A stretch of DNA of 38,303 bases. Source: Sphaeroforma arctica JP610. Its lineage: Eukaryota > Opisthokonta > Ichthyosporea > Ichthyophonida. This document shows, in pieces, positions 34,101 to 38,303 of the stretch (positions are counted from its first letter, which is position 1; each line of letters opens with the position of its first letter). The translations under genes were made by a program, and so were the position numbers. The notes under the pieces were generated by a model, which saw only the letters and a list, made by a program, of their open reading frames with translations, had not been told where the DNA came from and ran no database searches. Location of the stretch: positions 11,281 to 49,583 of the forward strand of contig NW_014040294.1 of the NCBI RefSeq assembly GCF_001186125.1, given 5' to 3'.

Positions 34101-37064
34101 AAGTCAGAAAAAAAAAACTCAGTTTACATCATGTAGGATACATGGGTACGAAACAAAGAACGCGCCAATCAGGTCCGAGCAGAATATAGGCGTAGAGGTT
34201 TTTAAAACTGTGACAACAGAGACTCTCATACGTTACTAGCTCACATGTATTTGCTAACTCAGATGTCGTCTCTGACTATGGTGGCCACATAGGAAGTGCA
34301 CAAATGGGCACACAAACAGACACATACGTATTCTATACATACACACACATATCACATATGTAGTCACATTTTGACGTACACATTCATACTACGACATGTA
34401 CCTACACACATACCATTATATATAGGAATCAAAATATAACCACATACACACATACTATTATTTATAGGAATCAAAATATAACCACATACACACCTCAACA
34501 TAGTTGTTTGTAGGCATTTCGGAGAAGCCCATCTCCAGAAAGATGTTGCGGAACTCTGTGCGCACTTTCAGCAACGGATGTAAATGGCCACAGGCCAAGG
34601 GCGCCCCTTTAGCCTGGAAGTTATACGGCTTAAGCTCTTTGTTCCTCCATTCACCACTGTTCATGGATATGACATGCGTATGTGATACATACGATGCTAA
34701 TATATCATATGTTTATAGAACAGATCTGAATATCTATGTATCTATATATATATATCTATATATATTACATACATACATACATATATATACATACAAGGAT
34801 ACAAACATACATATACACATAAACATGAATATAAACATAAACAATATATATATATACGCATGTATACATGATTACATACACACTTGCAGATGTGTCTATA
34901 GTGAGTGTCTGTGCGTTAGTGCCTACCTGGCAATCATTTCGGGGGTGAGCTTCGTTTCGTACACTTTGATTTCTGCACTGAAGTTCTCTCCTTTGCTCAC
35001 GAACTGTTCTTTCAGAGTTCTGTTACAATGTAGGTAGGCGAGCTCGAATAAGTATGACTCATACGGAAGGATTTGCGACAGAGCGTGCCGACAGAGTTGT
35101 CGTAAAATGCATGCGATGGAAAAGTTTGATATTGACCACGGGTTAATTACGGGCTAAACTAATTCTCAAACAACTTAATATCATTAACATATCACTAACC
35201 AACATTACACTCAGCTATCAATAGACTATTTCATGTCAATACCATGTCACTGAATTTGTTACCGTTGAACAGTCTTAAACTCAGTTATCGGCGATTTAGT
35301 AAGAAGAACAGACATACTAAGAATATACACACGCACTACAGACATACATAAAATCTCGCACACACATGCATACACACGTGTATATCTCACACATGTATCT
35401 TTTACACACACACACATATATATATTTACATGTATATACTCTCCACACACACACGCATGCATACACATGTATATCTCACACATGTATCACACACACACAC
35501 ACACATATATACTCTCCCCACACACATACACAGTCCGGACGGCCTTGCGCTTCTTGAGGTCCTTGAGCACAGTCTCTGAGACGCTCTTGCCGTCTCTGAT
35601 GAGTTTCAGATTGTGTCGTGTGATGTCTGTTATCGTTGCCACTGCGCGTTTAATAGCTGGCCCACCCTCGGCTTTCTTATCCATCGCCACCCATTTGGCG
35701 GCGAGTGCTTTATTTATACCTACTTTGTAGTTGGGTCCCATAGCCTGTGGTGTGTGTGTGTAGGTAGGTATGCACGTGTGAGTGTGATTGTCTTTATGGG
35801 TGTGTGTAGGTATAGGGACGTGATAGCAATGGAGCTATATGCCTATATAACTAACAATACAAGATTTTAAGCCAAGTAGAACCTGCCACCAGCCCGTACA
35901 TACTCGCTATATAAACATATATACACCTCATAGACGCGCACACACATATATATATACGTATACAGATACATACACACACATATATTCATATACACGTACA
36001 TACCCACAAGTATATATATATATACATATACAAATACGCACCCACACATATATGCATATGCCCACATACCCACATTATACCTACCCATACAGTCATTCAC
36101 ACACGTACCTACATACACCCACCCCATCCAACCACACACATATACATACCAGCAGCTCCTTCTGCGGCATGCCTGCGTCCCCCTCGGGAATGGTGTTGTA
36201 CACAACTGCCTCGTGACTGCCGTTGTCAGCCATGTACGAGCCCTCTCCAGTCAGATGAGTCTCGGAGTGTGACGTGCTGGATGCTACGATGTAACCTGTT
36301 GGAGAGAATAGCATACGACACTGTAAAGCTTGAAACTTGATAGATGCGGAAAGGACGTGACTACACAGACTACGTACGATGTTAGGTTGTTAATGGAATA
36401 TGATAGTAGAACTCAAAGATAATGTGCCATTCATACAAACATACATATATACGTTACACATGATACAATACAATACAATACAATACAATATATATGGCGT
36501 ACATGTGATCGATATTGCACAACAGCCTCGTTGATATGAAATATACAAACACTCAGTATTTGATCTGGGCTACATATTAGAATACCTGTACTCTATACGT
36601 ATTAATACAGGATGTAAACGACATCTCACGTCTGCAAGTTCTTATATGCGCAATTGTCAATGCTATATAACGTATATCTTCACAGCCATTGCATGCATAG
36701 ACGTAGAGCTACTACTAAATATTGGGTCCAAAGCAAGCCATACAATCTCAATTTGGGTGCGAGAAGGTTGATAATAAAGTAAAATATGAAGTAAACATCG
36801 TGCTGTTGGGAAATAGCACAATGTAAGGCTGTAACCCGCCAGGTGGCGTGCTTCTTCACCACTAATGCAATATGAAACACATAAGGTATCGATATGTATA
36901 TATATACATATATATATATTAAAAACCTAAAGTATGTATACAAACGACATGATATAGATACACATACACCACACGCCACCCCTCTTTCCGCTCCCCGACA
37001 AATATGAATATACTCACAAACACACACACGCACACATTATATATATATACATATATATATATAT

Positions 37065-37099
<35 letters not shown>

Positions 37100-37466
37100 G
37101 TATATTTGCATACATATACATTTACATACATATATATATATGTATATATATATAAATGATTATATATATATATGCACATTTAGTATAGATAAACACACAC
37201 ACCCACACACACACACATATATATATATATGTAGTATGTATACCTATATGTACAACACAACAATTCTATCAAAAAAAAACACGAGACGCACATGCGATAC
37301 CAGCACACTCCAACATACCCGGGTGCACAGCTCCCATTCGCTTAATTGCGCTCTCGACCACAGTCTGTTCAACGTTCAGTCCTTTTGCAATGTCTGCAAC
37401 AGCGATGCTGTTTTCGGTTGATTTGTCCACATAGTGGAGCAGGTCTTGAATAATGGACTCAGACAT
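31182..37466 (-). CDS. FARSA: Phenylalanyl-tRNA synthetase alpha subunit, cytosolic (10 exons)
   Basis: The enzyme joins phenylalanine to tRNA-Phe in the cytosol as an alpha2-beta2 complex; alpha holds the class II catalytic core. Exons on the minus strand: 37319-37466, 36150-36295, 35530-35744, 34927-35019, 34494-34656, 33999-34080, 32629-32801, 32395-32496, 31933-32125, 31182-31372. All nine introns have GT-AG ends and the phases agree, giving 1506 bases (501 residues plus stop); the human protein has about 508. Residues 1-200 are the N-terminal helical/winged-helix region. Motif 1 is near 228-249 ([17 protein letters not shown]), motif 2 near 355-374 ([18 protein letters not shown]), motif 3 near 459-471 ([11 protein letters not shown], Arg 466). 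[11 protein letters not shown] and FRPEML are further family signatures. The start at 37466 is the first ATG of the open first exon. No damage is seen. The beta subunit is not in the window. Confidence 0.97.
31733..31880. repeat. Microsatellite-rich part of PheRS intron 9
   Basis: CAGATA/CAGACA hexamers pass into (TA)n and degenerate ATACAAATATA repeats. Frames here (IYIYI and similar) are artefacts of the repeat. Confidence 0.9.
32780..33000 (-). repeat. Tandem copies of the exon 7 acceptor boundary in PheRS intron 6
   Basis: The unit includes the last bases of intron 6 (CCTTCGTTTCAG) and the first about 19 bases of exon 7 (ATCCTGCCAACTGTGCAAC). It occurs at the real boundary (exon start 32801) and again 90 bases upstream (candidate start 32891). 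A more diverged third copy lies 88 bases further (candidate start 32979). Copies one and two are nearly identical and differ mainly in the length of a TA run. Use of the second acceptor would add 90 bases, exactly 30 codons, with no stop. Confidence 0.9.
33540..34012 (-). repeat. Tandem copies of the exon 6 donor boundary in PheRS intron 6
   Basis: A 74-bp unit spanning about 33780-34010 repeats the end of exon 6 and the donor (ATCAAAG followed by GTCAGTATGT). The GT positions are 33998 (real), 33924 and 33850. Further along the intron, TCATCAAAG followed by GTGAGTATGT (GT at 33590) is a better consensus donor than the real one. Three more diverged blocks resembling the exon end (around 33544, 33643 and 33747, spaced about 100 bases) suggest an older round of copying. 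Confidence 0.85.
34412..34495 (-). repeat. 42-bp duplication at the donor side of PheRS intron 5
   Basis: TAGGAATCAAAATATAACCA plus the following CACATACACAC occurs at 34423 and 34465 on the plus strand, a period of 42. On the minus strand the unit begins at the donor (GTGTGTATGTGG), so the first bases of the intron are copied. Confidence 0.85.
34735..34862. repeat. TA/CATA microsatellite in PheRS intron 4
   Basis: Runs of (TATC), (TA) and (CATA) units with short interruptions. Noncoding. Confidence 0.9.
35360..35529 (-). repeat. 89-bp duplication and GT microsatellite at the donor side of PheRS intron 3
   Basis: The segment TATATCTCACACATGTATC occurs at 35381 and 35470 (period 89), with flanking CA runs and a CTC(C)CCACACACA motif also repeated. 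On the minus strand it starts a few bases after the donor GTATGTGTGTGG. Together with introns 5 and 6 it makes three introns with donor-side duplications. Confidence 0.8.
35935..36146. repeat. CACA/TATA-rich simple sequence in PheRS intron 2
   Basis: Mixed CA, TA and CATA repeats reach up to the donor of intron 2. Noncoding. Confidence 0.85.
36463..36490. repeat. (ATACA)n pentanucleotide repeat
   Basis: Five and a half perfect ATACA units inside PheRS intron 1. Confidence 0.95.
37038..37240. repeat. (TA)n/(CA)n microsatellite in PheRS intron 1
   Basis: Long TA runs interrupted by CATA and CA blocks. Noncoding. Confidence 0.95.
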
Positions 37467-37578
37467 GGTGTTAGTGGTGTGCTTGTATGCTTGTGGGGGT
37501 GACTTGACTTATGGGTGTTAGGGCTAGGTATTCCAACACTAGTACCGATGTATATACATATACACAGATATATACATA

Positions 37579-37638
<60 letters not shown>

Positions 37639-38143
37639 CTTATATATATGTATATATATTATGTATTTAGATATATACAATATAGCTGTACCTATAGTAC
37701 GAGATTGCCGAGATAAATTAATAAATAGCAGTCTGTGTGTTGACCACTTCCTGTGAGCCACGATTCGCGTGGGTCAAAAAGTAATGAGCGCATGTCGTAA
37801 ATAATTGGCTTATTTTAAATTGTCAACTCGTTCCACAGAGTATGTAGTTTACGACATGGTATGCGACGGAAAAAGATTGATGTGAATCAATCCTGCTGAT
37901 GCCAGACGGCTCCCTTTTATGAATTTACTATCATGATGTTCATATATGTACATACATTTAAATAGCACTTATCGTGTACTGTCGTACACACATCCACAGA
38001 TACAGACACGCTTCGCCCAGCAGGACTAATAAGTATACACGTGACAACTCTTTTAGTAGTAAGTACACGCTTTAAGAAGACACTGTTATCATCTCAATCA
38101 GTATCAGCCACAGCAACCCACTTCATCCACTGACTCAGCAGCA
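37467..38143. promoter_or_regulatory. Divergent promoter region between PheRS alpha and the right-edge gene
   Basis: 677 bases separate two start codons pointing away from each other, so both promoters must lie here. It contains a long (TA)n run at about 37560-37680 and a perfect 11-base inverted repeat, CATGTCGTAAA at 37791-37801 and TTTACGACATG at 37848-37858, with 46 bases between the arms. The inverted repeat could be a paired binding site or the remains of a small inverted-repeat element. No other element can be named. Confidence 0.55.
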
Positions 38144-38240
38144 ATGGGTGCAATAGATGAAGAGCTACTGCGCAACGCAGTAAACTCGTCAGTCCCTGAC
38201 GACGCAGATATTGATCCAGACATGCTGGAGTATATTGTTG
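38144..38240 (+). CDS. First coding exon of a divergent host gene, product unknown (partial)
   Basis: An ATG in good context (CAGCAATGG) at 38144 opens a frame of 32 codons plus one base, ending at a plausible donor (GTATGA at 38241). The intron runs off the window. The peptide is acidic and starts MGAIDEELLRNAVNSSVPDD, followed by DIDPDMLEYIVG. The last part resembles the (D/E)-x-x-(I/L/F)-x-(D/E)-Y-(I/V)-x-G motif at the N-terminus of GCN20/ABCF3-type proteins. That is a weak hint only, since no further domain is in the window. Confidence 0.5.
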
Positions 38241-38303
38241 GTATGATCTCAATATATGTGGTCTGTCATGTATTTGTGCGAGTTGTTGTAAACGTCCCGA
38301 TGC

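Noticed and set aside
33587-34102. Overlapping [10 protein letters not shown]-type frames in PheRS intron 6
   Set aside because: They are translations of the 74-bp tandem repeat, not a gene.

Overview
The window is eukaryotic nuclear DNA, gene-poor and packed with transposons. One host gene is complete: a 10-exon, minus-strand gene for the cytosolic phenylalanyl-tRNA synthetase alpha subunit (31182-37466, 501 codons plus stop). A second host gene begins divergently at 38144 and runs off the right edge. The spliceosomal introns (GTATGT or GTAAGT donors), animal/fungal-like PheRS alpha, long CA/TA microsatellites, chromodomain Ty3-type retrotransposons and a Crypton-like recombinase suggest an opisthokont or similar protist. 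A unicellular relative of animals is my guess; the sequence does not prove it.

Layout. 1-1779: microsatellites and a telomere-like foldback, no gene. 1780-4006: eroded plus-strand remnant of a Ty3-type retrotransposon (fossil C). It stops exactly where a second Ty3-type element, on the minus strand (fossil A, 4007 to about 12.3 kb, 765-bp LTR), was inserted. 12346-12492 is an assembly gap. 13113-22188: a third Ty3-type element (fossil B, plus strand, 230-bp LTRs, 4-bp target duplication TTGT, C-terminal chromodomain). It sits inside a minus-strand tyrosine-recombinase gene of Crypton type, whose body is at 22189-24130 and whose last codons are at 13019-13112. 24131-26320: AT-rich with several hairpins. 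26321-28893: decayed hAT transposase on the minus strand. 28900-31181: intergenic, with a 25-bp tandem repeat and a telomere-like array.

Two observations stand out. First, all three Ty3-type fossils carry, between RNase H and integrase, a segment with a D-(L/M/V)-FA box and, in A most clearly, a PPW-type box. It resembles the adenine-methylase-like domain known from DIRS-type retroelements. Second, in the PheRS gene the ends of introns are tandemly copied. Intron 6 has extra copies of both its donor boundary (74-bp period) and its acceptor boundary (88-90-bp period). Introns 3 and 5 have donor-side duplications. One extra acceptor would add exactly 30 codons in frame.

The retroelements are old and broken. 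LTR comparison by eye gives about 7% divergence for A and about 4% for B, so the order is C, then A, with B later than the recombinase gene it interrupts. Only the PheRS gene, and probably the gene at the right edge, look functional.
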